From Burkholderiaceae bacterium (GTDB lineage Bacteria > Pseudomonadota > Gammaproteobacteria > Burkholderiales > Burkholderiaceae_E): a DNA stretch of 64,000 bases. A model generated the notes under the pieces. It saw nothing but the letters and a program-made list of their open reading frames with translations. It searched no databases and had not been told where the DNA came from. Both the position numbers and the translations under genes were made by a program. Positions 8,410 through 17,941 of this stretch are shown in pieces (position 1 is the first letter of the stretch; each line of letters begins with the position of its first letter). The stretch is from contig JAMLIN010000004.1 of assembly GCA_023954135.1 (NCBI GenBank), positions 62,001 to 126,000 on the forward strand. Reading direction: 5' to 3'.

Positions 8410-9558
8410 TCAGCGCAGCCCGACCGCACGGGCGATCATGTTGCGCAGCATCTCTGTGGTGCCGCCGCGCAGCGAGAACGACGGCGCCTGCAACAGGGTG
8501 TGGCCCAGCACCACCTGAAAGCCGGCGAGCGCCTCGGATGCGCGGCCGGAATCGACCAGCAGGCGTGCGATCTCCGGTATCTCCTGCTCCAGGGCGGTGC
8601 CGAGGTCCTTGACGAGCGCCGCCTGCATCGCCATGTCCGCGCCGGACTGCAGCAGCCCCGCCACCGAGCGCGAGAGCCGGCGCAAGGTGATGATGTGCGC
8701 AGCCAGGCGCCCGATCGCGACGGCGGCGCGCTCGGAGGGCGGCAGCTCCCCGAGGACCCGGACGAGCTCGACGAGCAGGGTGAAGGACGACAGGAATCGC
8801 TCCGGGCCGCTACGCTCGAAGGCGAGCTCGCTCCCCACCTGGCGCCAGCCCTGGCCGAGGGACCCGACCAGGGCATCCTCGGGCAGGAAGGTGTCCTCGA
8901 AGACGACTTCGTTGAAATGGTGCTCGCCGTTCATCGCCAGGATCGGACGGATCGCGACCCTTGCCCGCGCGAGGTCGACCAGGAACTGGCTGAAGCCGGC
9001 ATGCCGGTCCTCGCTCGGCGCGTCGCTGCGGCAGAAAAGGATCATGTAGTTGGCACAGTGCGCCTTCGATGTCCAGATCTTGGTGCCCGTCACCGCGAAG
9101 CCACCCTCGACCCGCCGCGCCCGGGTGCGGATCGCGCTGATGTCCGAGCCCGAATCGGGCTCGCTCAGGCCGATGCAGAAGCTGCATTCACCGCGGGCAA
9201 TGCGCGGCAGGATCGATTCGCGCTGCTGCTCGGTCCCGAACTTCAGCAGCAGCGGACCGCTCTGGCGCTCCGCGATCCAGTGCGCGCTGACCGGGGCCCC
9301 GGCCGCGAGCATCTCCTCGAGCACCACGTAGCGCTCGAGCGCGCTGCGCTCGGCGCCACCATAACGCCTGGGCCAGGTCATGCCGATCCAGCCCCGGGCG
9401 CCGATCGCGCGGCTGAACGCCGGATCGAACCCGGACCAGGACTGCGCCCGCTCGGCGGGGCTGCGTCCGGCCAGGGCGGTGGCGAGGAACTCGCGCACCT
9501 CATGGCGCAGCGCCTCGGCGGCCTCGCTGGGGGCCGGCAGGGGAAAGTTCAGGCTCAT
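8410..9558 (-). CDS. Short acyl-CoA dehydrogenase, subunit with the GGTxE FAD-binding arm
   Basis: This 382-residue acyl-CoA dehydrogenase has the FAD/substrate motif FCIGLSEPDSGSD, the KIWTSKA segment and a C-terminal RGGTTEMLRNMIAR, the part that reaches into the neighbouring subunit's flavin site. It lacks the G-x-x-G-x-T-x-E stretch that carries the usual catalytic base. Its start overlaps the stop of the upstream acyl-CoA dehydrogenase by four bases (ATGA), so the two chains are probably made in equal amounts. The neighbour carries the missing motif, suggesting a heteromeric enzyme (see findings). Confidence 0.9.
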   Translation of the reverse strand: MSLNFPLPAPSEAAEALRHEVREFLATALAGRSPAERAQSWSGFDPAFSRAIGARGWIGMTWPRRYGGAERSALERYVVLEEMLAAGAPVSAHWIAERQSGPLLLKFGTEQQRESILPRIARGECSFCIGLSEPDSGSDISAIRTRARRVEGGFAVTGTKIWTSKAHCANYMILFCRSDAPSEDRHAGFSQFLVDLARARVAIRPILAMNGEHHFNEVVFEDTFLPEDALVGSLGQGWRQVGSELAFERSGPERFLSSFTLLVELVRVLGELPPSERAAVAIGRLAAHIITLRRLSRSVAGLLQSGADMAMQAALVKDLGTALEQEIPEIARLLVDSGRASEALAGFQVVLGHTLLQAPSFSLRGGTTEMLRNMIARAVGLR

Positions 9559-10604
9559 GCCGCGGTGATCTCCGCCCACAAGCGGTCCGGCCCGGCGGCG
9601 ATCATCCGCCGCCCGAGCCGGGCCGACCAGAACGCCTCGCCGCCGAACTCGTCGCGCCAGGACCACAGCCGACGCGTATACAGGTTCAGATCGTGCTCAC
9701 GGGTATAGCCGATGGCGCCGAGCACCTGGTGGGCGATCGCGGCGGCGAGCCCCGCCGCCTCGCCGCTGCGGATCTTGGCGGCGGCGATCGTCGGCGAATC
9801 GTCGCGCCCGAGCGCCTCGATCCCGCCTTCCGCAGCGGCCACCGCCGCGGCGACCTGCTCCACGAGCCGGGCGATCGCATGCTGGATGGCCTGGAAGCCC
9901 GCCAGCTTGCGGCCGAACTGCTCGCGCAGCCCGGCGTAGTCGATGACCATGCCCTGGATCGTGCGCAGTGCACCGGCCATCTGCGCACTGCGCATCACCG
10001 CGCAGGCGCCGAGCAGGGCATCGGCCGAAAGCGGCGCCGGCGCCAGCGCCAGCTTCGGCGTGGCATCGGACACCAGCGTGTCGCGCGGCTCGCCCGCCAG
10101 GTTCACGCCGGCCTCGATGCGGCAGGCCGCCGGATCGAGAAGGACGAGCTGCGGCGCATCGTCGGCCTCCACGATCGCGACGACCCCCTGGGCACGCGTC
10201 GCATGGGGTACGCCGACGAGCCGGCCACAGACACGGCCGTCGCGCAGGCGAAGCGGCGCGGGCGACGCCGCGCTGGCGATCGTCAGGATGCCGTCCGGCG
10301 CCTTGATTCCCGCCCGCGCGAACAGGCTGCGCGCCAGCATGGTCTCGGCCGCCGGCACCGGCAGCGCCAGCTCGCCGAAGGTGGACATCATGGACCAGGC
10401 GTCGTCCGCCGGGATGCCGGGGCCGCCCAGGACTTCGGGCAGCAGGCCCGACAGGATTCCCGCATCCTCCAGCGCCGTCCACAGCGCCTGCGGCCATTCG
10501 CCGCCGTCGGTCCGGCGCCGGACGTCGCCGGCGAGATGGTCGCGGCAGATCCTGCCGACGGTCTCGTTCAGTGCATCGCGCAGCGTGTTCGATGAAGGGG
10601 TCAT
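9555..10604 (-). CDS. Short acyl-CoA dehydrogenase, subunit with the GYTxE motif
   Basis: The 349-residue protein is shorter and more divergent than usual acyl-CoA dehydrogenases. Its N-terminal and middle domains are poorly conserved, with no S-E-P-x-x-G-S-D segment. Its C-terminus has LREQFGRKLAGFQAIQH and then GAIGYTREHDLNLYTRR, where the glutamate is the candidate catalytic base. No GGTxE arm is seen. It is the first gene of the leftward nine-gene operon and has GGAG just upstream of the ATG at 10604. Pairing with the next gene is inferred from complementary motifs and the four-base overlap. Confidence 0.85.
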   Translation of the reverse strand: MTPSSNTLRDALNETVGRICRDHLAGDVRRRTDGGEWPQALWTALEDAGILSGLLPEVLGGPGIPADDAWSMMSTFGELALPVPAAETMLARSLFARAGIKAPDGILTIASAASPAPLRLRDGRVCGRLVGVPHATRAQGVVAIVEADDAPQLVLLDPAACRIEAGVNLAGEPRDTLVSDATPKLALAPAPLSADALLGACAVMRSAQMAGALRTIQGMVIDYAGLREQFGRKLAGFQAIQHAIARLVEQVAAAVAAAEGGIEALGRDDSPTIAAAKIRSGEAAGLAAAIAHQVLGAIGYTREHDLNLYTRRLWSWRDEFGGEAFWSARLGRRMIAAGPDRLWAEITAA

Positions 10605-10715
10605 GTCTCCGGATCCGGGCCGCCCGCCGTTCGATGCGGGCGTTCTCTCCTGTGCGATCCAGTATTGCATGGGCCATTCGACGTTTGATCGGGGTAGGAT
10701 GGCGCAGCGGAAGAT

Positions 10716-10729
10716 TTCACATATGTGAA
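10716..10729. promoter_or_regulatory. Perfect 14-bp palindrome, candidate IclR operator
   Basis: TTCACATATGTGAA is a perfect palindrome in the 186-base divergent region, 62 bases before the iclR-type gene and about 110 bases before the catabolic operon. IclR proteins bind such short palindromes, so this is the best operator candidate. Confidence 0.6.
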
Positions 10730-10744
10730 CAGGCGTGCATGAAC

Positions 10745-10767
10745 GCGCCCGCCGGTACGGCGGGCGC
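10745..10767 (+). other. Stem-loop in the leader of the IclR gene
   Basis: A perfect hairpin with a ten-base GC stem and a GTA loop ends 23 bases before the start codon of the regulator, just ahead of its AGGAGG site. It could affect mRNA stability or be a second regulatory element. No poly-U follows, so it is not a classical terminator. Confidence 0.45.
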
Positions 10768-10790
10768 CACGGCTGAACGAGGAGGACGGA

Positions 10791-11576
10791 ATGGTCAAGT
10801 CGGCACGGCGCGCGCTCGAGATCCTGGAACGCTTCGAAGCGCTGCAAAGGCCAGCCAGCGTCGGGGAGATCGCCACCGAGCTCGGCTATCCGGTATCGAG
10901 CACATCGGTCCTGCTGCGCACGATGGAGGAGCTCGGTTACCTGAGCTACGACGCCCATTCCCGGCAGTTCGCGCCAACGGTGCGCGTCGGCTTCATGGGC
11001 GACTGGATTCTGAACGGGCATCCGGGCCGCGCCCGGCTCAAGAGCCTGCTGCACGACGCCCGTCGGCTCACCGCCATGACCGCCTTGCTCGCCACCCGCA
11101 ACGGACTCGACGCGCAGTACCTGTTCGTGCTCCGCGCGCAGGAAATGAACTTCGAGAGCCGGCGCCCCGCCATGGGCACGATCCGCTCGATCCTGACCGC
11201 GTCGCCCGGCATCATGCTGCTGGCGGAACTGCCCGATGCCCAGATCGAGCTCATCGTGCGCGGCGTGAAGGCGACCCAACGCACGAGCGCATCGCTCGAG
11301 CAAGTCATGAATTCGGTCGACGATGCCCGCCGGCTCGGCTACGCCTGGAACGTCGGTCCGCGCTTTCCCGACGTCGGGTCGGTGAGCATGCGCCTGCCGA
11401 TCGACGACATGTTCGGCAAGCCCCTGGTGATGAGCGTCGCGGGAGCGGGCACGACGATCGCGGCCGAGCATGCCCGCATCGCCGGCGTCCTGCGCCGGCT
11501 GGTCAACCGTTTCCGCCGTCGGCTAGCGGACCCGTCCGGGGTCGCGACGCGCCGGTCGCGCCCGCGTCCGACCTGA
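10791..11576 (+). CDS. IclR-family transcriptional regulator
   Basis: The 261-residue protein has an N-terminal winged helix-turn-helix (about residues 5-65, including ASVGEIATELGYPVSSTSVLL) and a C-terminal effector-binding domain ending near residue 245, the IclR layout. An AGGAGG site precedes the ATG. It is divergent from the acyl-CoA dehydrogenase/TTT operon with only 186 bases between, so it most likely controls that operon and itself in response to the imported acid or its CoA ester. The direction of control is unknown. Confidence 0.9.
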   Translation: MVKSARRALEILERFEALQRPASVGEIATELGYPVSSTSVLLRTMEELGYLSYDAHSRQFAPTVRVGFMGDWILNGHPGRARLKSLLHDARRLTAMTALLATRNGLDAQYLFVLRAQEMNFESRRPAMGTIRSILTASPGIMLLAELPDAQIELIVRGVKATQRTSASLEQVMNSVDDARRLGYAWNVGPRFPDVGSVSMRLPIDDMFGKPLVMSVAGAGTTIAAEHARIAGVLRRLVNRFRRRLADPSGVATRRSRPRPT

Positions 11577-11664
11577 AGACCCCACCGGCGTCGCTGACGA
11601 GCGTCAAGCCGTTCGTCGGGCCTTGCGATAGAGTGATTCCGTACACCGGCTCCGGGAGCCCGAC

Positions 11665-13398
11665 ATGGAACACACCGCCTCCCCCACCGAAAAGCTCGAC
11701 ACGCTCGCCCATGCCGCGATGGCGCGGATGACCGGCTCCCTGTCGCCGGTCTCGGGCCTGCTCGCCTGGCAGGACTGGTGGGCCCATCTCGCGACCTCGC
11801 CGGGCAAGCGGCTGGAGCTCGCGCAGCTCGCGCTGACGCAGGCCATGGCCCTGATGCACCATCTCCAGGAGCGCCTGCTCGCCCCGCCCGGCGATGCGCG
11901 CCGGCTCATCGAGCCGCCCGCGCTCGACCGGCGCTTCCGGGATCCGGCCTGGCGGAACTGGCCCTTCCACCTCTGGCACCAGACCTTCCTGCTCAACCAG
12001 GCCTGGTGGGATGCCGCCACCCGCGACATCGCCGGCGTGGACCCGCATCACCAGAAGGTGGTGGCGTTCTGGGCCCGGCAGTGGCTCGACATGTTCTCGC
12101 CGGGCAACCAGCTCGCCACCAACCCCATCGTGCTCGGGCAGACGCTGGCCGAGGGCGGCGCCAATCTCCTGCGCGGGGCGCAGCATCTCGCCGAGGACAT
12201 GGCGGCCCTCGCCGCCGGCACCGGCCCGACAATCCCGGAAGGCTTCGCCGTCGGCAAGGACCTCGCCATCACCCCGGGCGAGGTGATCCTGCGCAACCGG
12301 GTGATGGAGCTGATCCAGTACCACCCGACCACCGCCGCGGTGCATCCCGAGCCGGTGCTGCTGGTGCCGGCCTGGATCATGAAGTACTACATCCTCGACC
12401 TGTCGCCGCACAACTCGCTGGTGAAGTACCTCGTGGAACAGGGCCATACCGTGTTCTGCATCTCCTGGAAGAACCCCGGCGAGGCCGAGCGCGACCTCGG
12501 CATGGAGGACTACCTGCACGACGGCTTCCTTGCCGCCCTGGATGCCGTCAATGCCGTATGCCCGAAGGCCCGTGTGCATGCGACCGGCTACTGCCTCGGC
12601 GGCACGCTGCTCGCGATCGCCGCAGCGGCAATGGCGCGCGACGGCGACGATCGGCTGGCGAGCGCCACCTTCTTTGCGGCGCAGACCGATTTCAGCGAGC
12701 CGGGCGAGCTGGGCCTTTTCATCGACGAGAGCCAGGTCAGCCTGCTCGAGGCGCAGATGGCGCAGACCGGCTACCTGCGGGCCAGCCAGATGGCGGGCGC
12801 CTTCCAGATGCTGCGCTCCTACGATCTGCTCTGGTCGCGGATGGTCAACGAGTACCTGCGCGGCGAGCGAACCCCGCTGTTCGACCTGATGACCTGGAAC
12901 GCCGACGCCACGCGCATGCCGGCGAAGATGCACTCGCAGTACCTGCGCCGGCTGCTGCTCGACGACGACCTGAGCGAGGGTCGCTATCCGGTCGATGGCC
13001 AGCCGGTGTCGCTGGGCAGCCTGCGCCTGCCGATCTTCATGGTCGGCACCACCACCGACCACGTGGCGCCCTGGCGCTCGACCCACAAGCTGCACTACCT
13101 CAGCCCGGCCGAGATCACGTTCGCGCTCACCAGCGGCGGGCACAACGCCGGCATCGTCAATCCGCCCGGGCCGGATTCGCGCCGGCGCTACCAGATCCTG
13201 CGCCGCGAAGCGGGCGGGGCCTATCTCTCCCCCGACCACTGGCTCGAAGCCGCGCCCACCCACGCCGGCTCCTGGTGGCCCGCTTGGCAGCAATGGCTCG
13301 CCGAGCGCTCCGGCAAGCAGGTGAAACCGCCGCGCATGGGTACCGCGACGTACAGGCCGATCGACAAGGCGCCCGGACGCTACGTCATGGAGCGCTGA
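11665..13398 (+). CDS. phaC: Class I poly(3-hydroxyalkanoate) synthase
   Basis: PhaC polymerises 3-hydroxyacyl-CoA into storage polyester on granules. The 577-residue protein has the N-terminal PhaC domain with FHLWHQTFLL, then an alpha/beta hydrolase domain. The catalytic triad is visible: Cys310 in the lipase-like box GYCLGG, Asp465 in TTDHVAPW and His493 in GGHNAGI. Length fits class I (no PhaE/PhaR needed). phaA and phaB are not adjacent. It is 88 bases after the regulator gene and may have its own promoter. Confidence 0.93.
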   Translation: MEHTASPTEKLDTLAHAAMARMTGSLSPVSGLLAWQDWWAHLATSPGKRLELAQLALTQAMALMHHLQERLLAPPGDARRLIEPPALDRRFRDPAWRNWPFHLWHQTFLLNQAWWDAATRDIAGVDPHHQKVVAFWARQWLDMFSPGNQLATNPIVLGQTLAEGGANLLRGAQHLAEDMAALAAGTGPTIPEGFAVGKDLAITPGEVILRNRVMELIQYHPTTAAVHPEPVLLVPAWIMKYYILDLSPHNSLVKYLVEQGHTVFCISWKNPGEAERDLGMEDYLHDGFLAALDAVNAVCPKARVHATGYCLGGTLLAIAAAAMARDGDDRLASATFFAAQTDFSEPGELGLFIDESQVSLLEAQMAQTGYLRASQMAGAFQMLRSYDLLWSRMVNEYLRGERTPLFDLMTWNADATRMPAKMHSQYLRRLLLDDDLSEGRYPVDGQPVSLGSLRLPIFMVGTTTDHVAPWRSTHKLHYLSPAEITFALTSGGHNAGIVNPPGPDSRRRYQILRREAGGAYLSPDHWLEAAPTHAGSWWPAWQQWLAERSGKQVKPPRMGTATYRPIDKAPGRYVMER

Positions 13399-13434
13399 GC
13401 CGGCTACAGCGGCCGACGCGGTGGTCGTTCCCGC

Positions 13435-13467
13435 GCGAGCCCCGACGGCGGGCTTCGCCGGGCTCGC
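13435..13467. terminator. Hairpin between convergent phaC and cysN
   Basis: An outer stem GCGAGCCC/GGGCTCGC encloses an inner CGGCG/CGCCG stem in the 72-base gap between two converging genes. It lacks a U-tract on either strand, so it is a probable bidirectional transcription or mRNA-end structure rather than a proven intrinsic terminator. Confidence 0.4.
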
Positions 13468-13470
13468 GAC

Positions 13471-14784
13471 CTACGGGCGCTTTCCGTCCAACCTGACCAT
13501 GCCGGCCGCGGCCGTCTGGTGGCTGGCGGCGTCGATCAGGATGAAGGCGCCCGTGCTGCGCTGCTCGTCGTAGTCGTCTAACGCCAGCAGGTCGCGCGCA
13601 TGGACCCGGACCCGGCCGATGTCGTTCGCGTCCAGCCCGGACTGCCCGGGCACCACTCGCAACTCATGGATGTCGCGCCGCGAGACGACCGCCTCGATGC
13701 GCGCCTGCGTGACGCGCGAGCCCTGCTTGAGCAGGTACCAGCGATCCGGATTCAGGGCCTTGCGGTCCAGCCAGCAGAGGTCGGCCTCGAATCGCCGGGA
13801 CACGACGGGCGGCGTCCGCCCGCCCACCAGCAGGTCGCCTCTCGATACATCGACCTCGCGGTCGAGCACGACCATGATGCTGTCGCCCGGGTGGGCGATC
13901 TCCAGCGCTTCGTCGCCGCGCCGCAGGGCCTGGATGCACGCCGATTCCCCGCTGGGCAGCACCTGAACCGTGTCGCCGATCCGCCAGCTTCCGCCATGGA
14001 GCTGCCCGGCGTAGCCGCGGAAGGCCCGGGCGGTGCTGCCTTCATGGCGAGCCACCCATTGCACGAAGAAGCGCGCCGCATCCCGGGAGGCCTCCTCGTC
14101 GGACGGCAGGGATTCCAGCAGCGGCAGCAGCGGCAGGCCCTCGTGCCAGGCCATGTGCCCGCTCGCCCGCACCACGTTGTCGCCGGTGAGCGCCGACAGC
14201 GGCACGCACTGCAGCGACCGGATGTCGAGCCGACGCGCCAGGTCGTCGCACGATGCGCGGATCCGCTCGAAGACGGATCGATCCCAATCGACCCGATCCA
14301 TCTTGTTGACCGCCACGACGATATGCCGCAATCCCAGCAGCCGCGCCAGGGTGGCGTGGCGCTTGGTCTGGGGAAGCAGCTCGCCATCCGCGACCCTCGC
14401 GGCATCCACCAGGACGATGGCGACATCGGCCGTCGATGCGCCGGTGACCATGTTGCGGGTGTACTGCTCGTGGCCGGGCGCATCGGCGATGATGAACTTG
14501 CGCGCGGGCGTGGCGAAATAGCGGTAGGCGACGTCGATCGTGATCCCCTGCTCGCGCTCGGCCTCCAGGCCATCGGTGAGCAGGGCCAGGTCGAGCCCCT
14601 GGTCAGGTGCCCGCGAGTAGCGCGACCCCGAGATGGCGCTCAGCTGGTCGGCGAACACGCCCTTGCTGTCGAGCAACAGGCGCCCGATCAGCGTCGACTT
14701 GCCGTCGTCGACCGAACCCGCGGTGACCAGGCGCAGGACGCCCGCGTCGCCGGACCGGGGCCAGAGCTCGTTCAGCGCGTTCAT
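13471..14784 (-). CDS. cysN: Sulfate adenylyltransferase subunit 1 (GTPase)
   Basis: CysN is the GTPase subunit whose hydrolysis drives ATP + sulfate to APS by CysD. The 437-residue protein has the P-loop GSVDDGKST (residues 23-31), DAPGHEQY (switch II) and NKMD (guanine specificity). It ends without a fused APS kinase (CysC) domain, consistent with direct APS reduction by CysH here. Its start overlaps the cysD stop by one base (TGATG). It is the last gene of the cysJIGHDN operon. Confidence 0.96.
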   Translation of the reverse strand: MNALNELWPRSGDAGVLRLVTAGSVDDGKSTLIGRLLLDSKGVFADQLSAISGSRYSRAPDQGLDLALLTDGLEAEREQGITIDVAYRYFATPARKFIIADAPGHEQYTRNMVTGASTADVAIVLVDAARVADGELLPQTKRHATLARLLGLRHIVVAVNKMDRVDWDRSVFERIRASCDDLARRLDIRSLQCVPLSALTGDNVVRASGHMAWHEGLPLLPLLESLPSDEEASRDAARFFVQWVARHEGSTARAFRGYAGQLHGGSWRIGDTVQVLPSGESACIQALRRGDEALEIAHPGDSIMVVLDREVDVSRGDLLVGGRTPPVVSRRFEADLCWLDRKALNPDRWYLLKQGSRVTQARIEAVVSRRDIHELRVVPGQSGLDANDIGRVRVHARDLLALDDYDEQRSTGAFILIDAASHQTAAAGMVRLDGKRP

Positions 14785-15698
14785 CAGAAATACCCCTGCT
14801 TCTTGCGGCGCTCCATGGACGCCTCGGACACCTGGTCGTCCATGCGGGTCGCGCCGCGCTCGGTGATGTCGGTGATCGCCGTCTCGGCGATGATGTCGGC
14901 GGGCGTGCCGGCGATGGATGCCACCGGGCAGGTGCAGGAGATGTCGCCCACGGTCCGGAAGCGCACCGGCAGGCGCTCCACCACCTCGTCCGCGCGCGCC
15001 GGCGTGAGCGCGGTCACGGGAACGAGCAGCCCGTTGCGCCGGACCACCTCGCGCACGTGGCTGTAGTAGAGCGACGGCAGGGCGAGCCCTTCGCGCTCGA
15101 TGTACTGCCAGACATCGAGCTCGGTCCAGTTCGAGATCGGGAACACGCGGATGTTCTCGCCCGGATGAACCCGCGTGTTGTACAGGTTCCAGAGCTCGGG
15201 ACGCTGGTTCCTCGGATCCCACTGGCCGAACTCGTCGCGAAAGGAGCAGATGCGCTCCTTGGCGCGAGCCTTCTCCTCGTCGCGGCGCGCCCCGCCGATG
15301 CAGGCGTCGAAACGGAGCTCGGCGATCGCTTCGAGCAGCGTCGTGGCCTGGGCCGCGTTGCGCGAGTCGTTCTCCCGATGCAGCACCACCGTGCCGCGCG
15401 CGATGGAATCCTCCACCTTGCGCACCAGCAGGACTTCGCCCAGCTCCGCAGCGCGCCGGTCGCGAAACGCGATCACCTCCGGGAAGTTGTGGCCGGTATC
15501 GACGTGCAACAGCGGGAAGGGAAACTTCGCTGGCCGGAAGGCCTTCTCGGCCAGGCGCAGCAGCACGCAGGAATCCTTTCCCCCCGAGAACAGCAGCACC
15601 GGCCGTTCGCATTCGGCCGCGACCTCGCGCAGGATGTGGATCGACTCGGCTTCCAGCCAGTCGAGATGGGTTCGTTGCGACATCGATGCGCTGTTCAT
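14784..15698 (-). CDS. cysD: Sulfate adenylyltransferase subunit 2
   Basis: CysD is the catalytic subunit that transfers AMP from ATP to sulfate. The 304-residue protein has the PP-loop SGGKDS (38-43) and the GGARRDEEKARAKER segment expected of the family. A second Met five codons in is an alternative start. It lies four bases after cysH and overlaps cysN by one base. Confidence 0.96.
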   Translation of the reverse strand: MNSASMSQRTHLDWLEAESIHILREVAAECERPVLLFSGGKDSCVLLRLAEKAFRPAKFPFPLLHVDTGHNFPEVIAFRDRRAAELGEVLLVRKVEDSIARGTVVLHRENDSRNAAQATTLLEAIAELRFDACIGGARRDEEKARAKERICSFRDEFGQWDPRNQRPELWNLYNTRVHPGENIRVFPISNWTELDVWQYIEREGLALPSLYYSHVREVVRRNGLLVPVTALTPARADEVVERLPVRFRTVGDISCTCPVASIAGTPADIIAETAITDITERGATRMDDQVSEASMERRKKQGYF

Positions 15699-15702
15699 GG
15701 CT

Positions 15703-16488
15703 TCAGACGGATGCAGGGGTGGAGGGCTGCGCCTGCGCGGCCTCGTTGGCGGCCAGGTGCAGGCCGCACTCGCGGCTATCGCTGCGCTCCCACCACCAGC
15801 GGCCCGCCCGGACGTCCTCGCCGGGCCGTACCGCGCGCGTGCAGCACTCGCAGCCGATGGAGGGATAGCCGCGATCGTGCAGCGGGTTGTACGGCACGCC
15901 GAGCGCGCGTGAGATGGCCCAGACGTCCTCGGTGCTCCAGTGCGCGAGCGGGTTGTACTTGCGCAGGCCGAAGGCCTCGTCCCACTGCGACTCGGGCAGC
16001 TCAGCGCGGGTGACCGACTGCTCCCGGCGCTGTCCCGTGATCCACGCCGAACGCCCGGCGAGCGCGCGGCGCAGGGGCTCGACCTTGCGTATGCCGCAGC
16101 AGGCCTTGCGCAGCTCCACGCTTTCGTAGAACGCGTCGGCTCCGTGGGTGTCCACGTAATCGCGTATCGCGTCGGATTCGGGGTGCACGACCTGCACCTC
16201 GATGCCGTACCGCTCCCTGATCGTGTCGATCATCGACAGGGTCTCGGCGTGCAGCCGGCCGGTGTCCAGCATGAAGACGCCCAGGCGCTGCGGCGACTGC
16301 ATCATCGCGTGGATCAGCAAGGTGTCTTCCACGCCCATGGACGAGGCGACGAGCGTATCCGGGTGGGCGCATGCGATCTCGCCGATCCGTTCGACCAGCA
16401 TGCTCCAGCGCCTCGCCAGCGCTGCGGCCAGCCCGGCACCCATGGCAGTCCCCGCCGATATCGATGACCGGTGCGAGCCCGACTTCAT
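15703..16488 (-). CDS. cysH: Assimilatory APS reductase (iron-sulfur type)
   Basis: This enzyme reduces adenylylsulfate to sulfite with thioredoxin. The 261-residue protein has the cluster ligands C130-C131 and C213/C216 (GCECC), the hallmark that separates 4Fe-4S APS reductases from PAPS reductases, and the catalytic cysteine in ECGLH (C241). The start overlaps the cysG stop by four bases. The first ~20 residues are not conserved and a start at Met16 is possible. With no cysC nearby, sulfate is reduced at the APS level. Confidence 0.95.
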   Translation of the reverse strand: MKSGSHRSSISAGTAMGAGLAAALARRWSMLVERIGEIACAHPDTLVASSMGVEDTLLIHAMMQSPQRLGVFMLDTGRLHAETLSMIDTIRERYGIEVQVVHPESDAIRDYVDTHGADAFYESVELRKACCGIRKVEPLRRALAGRSAWITGQRREQSVTRAELPESQWDEAFGLRKYNPLAHWSTEDVWAISRALGVPYNPLHDRGYPSIGCECCTRAVRPGEDVRAGRWWWERSDSRECGLHLAANEAAQAQPSTPASV

Positions 16489-17915
16489 GCCGCCACCCGC
16501 TCGGCCGCCCGTGGCTCGATGCTGCCCGGCGCCTGCGCCGTCAGCACCTCGCCGAACCAGGCAAGCCGTTGCCCCAGGGCCGCGACCTCGCCGACGATGA
16601 GCAGCGCCGGGGAACCCACGCCGTGAGCGACGGCCGCGTCGGCAATCGCTCCGAGCTCGGCATGGATCGTCCGCTGGCCGGGCCGGGAGCCGTTCTCCAC
16701 CAGGGCGCAGGGCATCATCGGATCCAGTCCTTCCCGGACCAGACGCTCGCAGAGACCGGACAGACCGCCCACTCCCATGTAGTAGACCCGGGTCCGGCTC
16801 GTCCGGGTATCGTCCGGGCGGGCGCCGTCGTGGCGGTGAGCGGTCGCCAGCGTCAGGGTGTCGGCATGCCCGCGATGCGTCAGCGGGATGCCGGCGTAGG
16901 CGCCGCAGGCGAGCGCCGCGGTGATGCCGGGAACCACTTCGTAGTCGATGCCGTGCGCGCGCAGGTACTCGAGCTCCTCGCCGCCGCGTCCGTACACCAT
17001 CGGATCGCCGCCCTTGAGGCGGACGACGCAACGCCCCTGGTTCGCATGGCTCGACATCAGCGCATGGATGCGCCGCTGGGTGGCCTCATGGTCCCCGCCC
17101 GGCGTCTTGCCCACCGCGATGCACAGCGCATCGCGCCGCGCCAGGGCGAGCACCTCGGGGCCGACCAGCCGGTCATGCAGGACGACGTCGGCTTCGTTCA
17201 GGGCGCGCAGGCCACGCAGCGTCAGCAGACCCGGATCGCCCGGCCCCGCGCCGACCAGCAACACCTTGCCGCGGGCCCTCGTATCGCCGCTGGCCAGGGC
17301 GCCGTCGAGCAGGGCCTCGGCCTGCCGCCCGCGGCCGCGGCGCAACGCGTCGAGCACCGGGCCGTCGAGCAGCCAGTCGTAGAACCGGCGCCTGGCGGCG
17401 AGATCGGGGCGCGCCACGCGGATGAGCGGACGCTTGCGCTGCGCCAGCTCGGCCAGCGCCCCGACGGCGGGTTCCAGCAGGGCTTCGATGCGCTCGCGCA
17501 GGCGCCGGGCAATGACCGGCGCGGTACCTGCCGAGGAAATCGCGATGGTGACCGGGGAGCGGTCCACGATCGCGGGTACCTGCGCACTGGAGCTCCCGGC
17601 ATCGTCCACCACATTGCACCACAGGCGCCGGGCGTCCGCGGCCCGTGCCACTTCAGCGTTGAGCGCCGCGTCGCCGGTCGCCGCGATCACCAGCCAGGCG
17701 CCATCGAGCCGGCAAGGCTCGAAGCGGCCCAGGCTCAGCATGATCTCGCCGGCCTGCGCTCGCTCCAGCACCCGGGGATGAGCCGCCTCGGCCACGACGG
17801 ACACGACAGCGCCCGCCGAGCGCAGCAGCGCGATCTTGCGCTCGGCCACCATGCCGGCGCCCACCACCAGGACGCTGCGGCCGCGCAGATCGAGGAACAA
17901 GGGGAAATGCTGCAT
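16485..17915 (-). CDS. cysG: Siroheme synthase (trifunctional)
   Basis: CysG makes siroheme, the sulfite reductase cofactor, from uroporphyrinogen III. The 476-residue protein has an N-terminal NAD-binding dehydrogenase/ferrochelatase part ([11 protein letters not shown], about 17-27) and a C-terminal methyltransferase part with [12 protein letters not shown] and [17 protein letters not shown]. It lies between cysI (26 bases upstream) and cysH (4-base overlap), so cofactor supply is co-expressed with the enzyme. Confidence 0.95.
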   Translation of the reverse strand: MQHFPLFLDLRGRSVLVVGAGMVAERKIALLRSAGAVVSVVAEAAHPRVLERAQAGEIMLSLGRFEPCRLDGAWLVIAATGDAALNAEVARAADARRLWCNVVDDAGSSSAQVPAIVDRSPVTIAISSAGTAPVIARRLRERIEALLEPAVGALAELAQRKRPLIRVARPDLAARRRFYDWLLDGPVLDALRRGRGRQAEALLDGALASGDTRARGKVLLVGAGPGDPGLLTLRGLRALNEADVVLHDRLVGPEVLALARRDALCIAVGKTPGGDHEATQRRIHALMSSHANQGRCVVRLKGGDPMVYGRGGEELEYLRAHGIDYEVVPGITAALACGAYAGIPLTHRGHADTLTLATAHRHDGARPDDTRTSRTRVYYMGVGGLSGLCERLVREGLDPMMPCALVENGSRPGQRTIHAELGAIADAAVAHGVGSPALLIVGEVAALGQRLAWFGEVLTAQAPGSIEPRAAERVAA

Positions 17916-17941
17916 GATCGGGTCCGCCTGCGGATGGTTCG

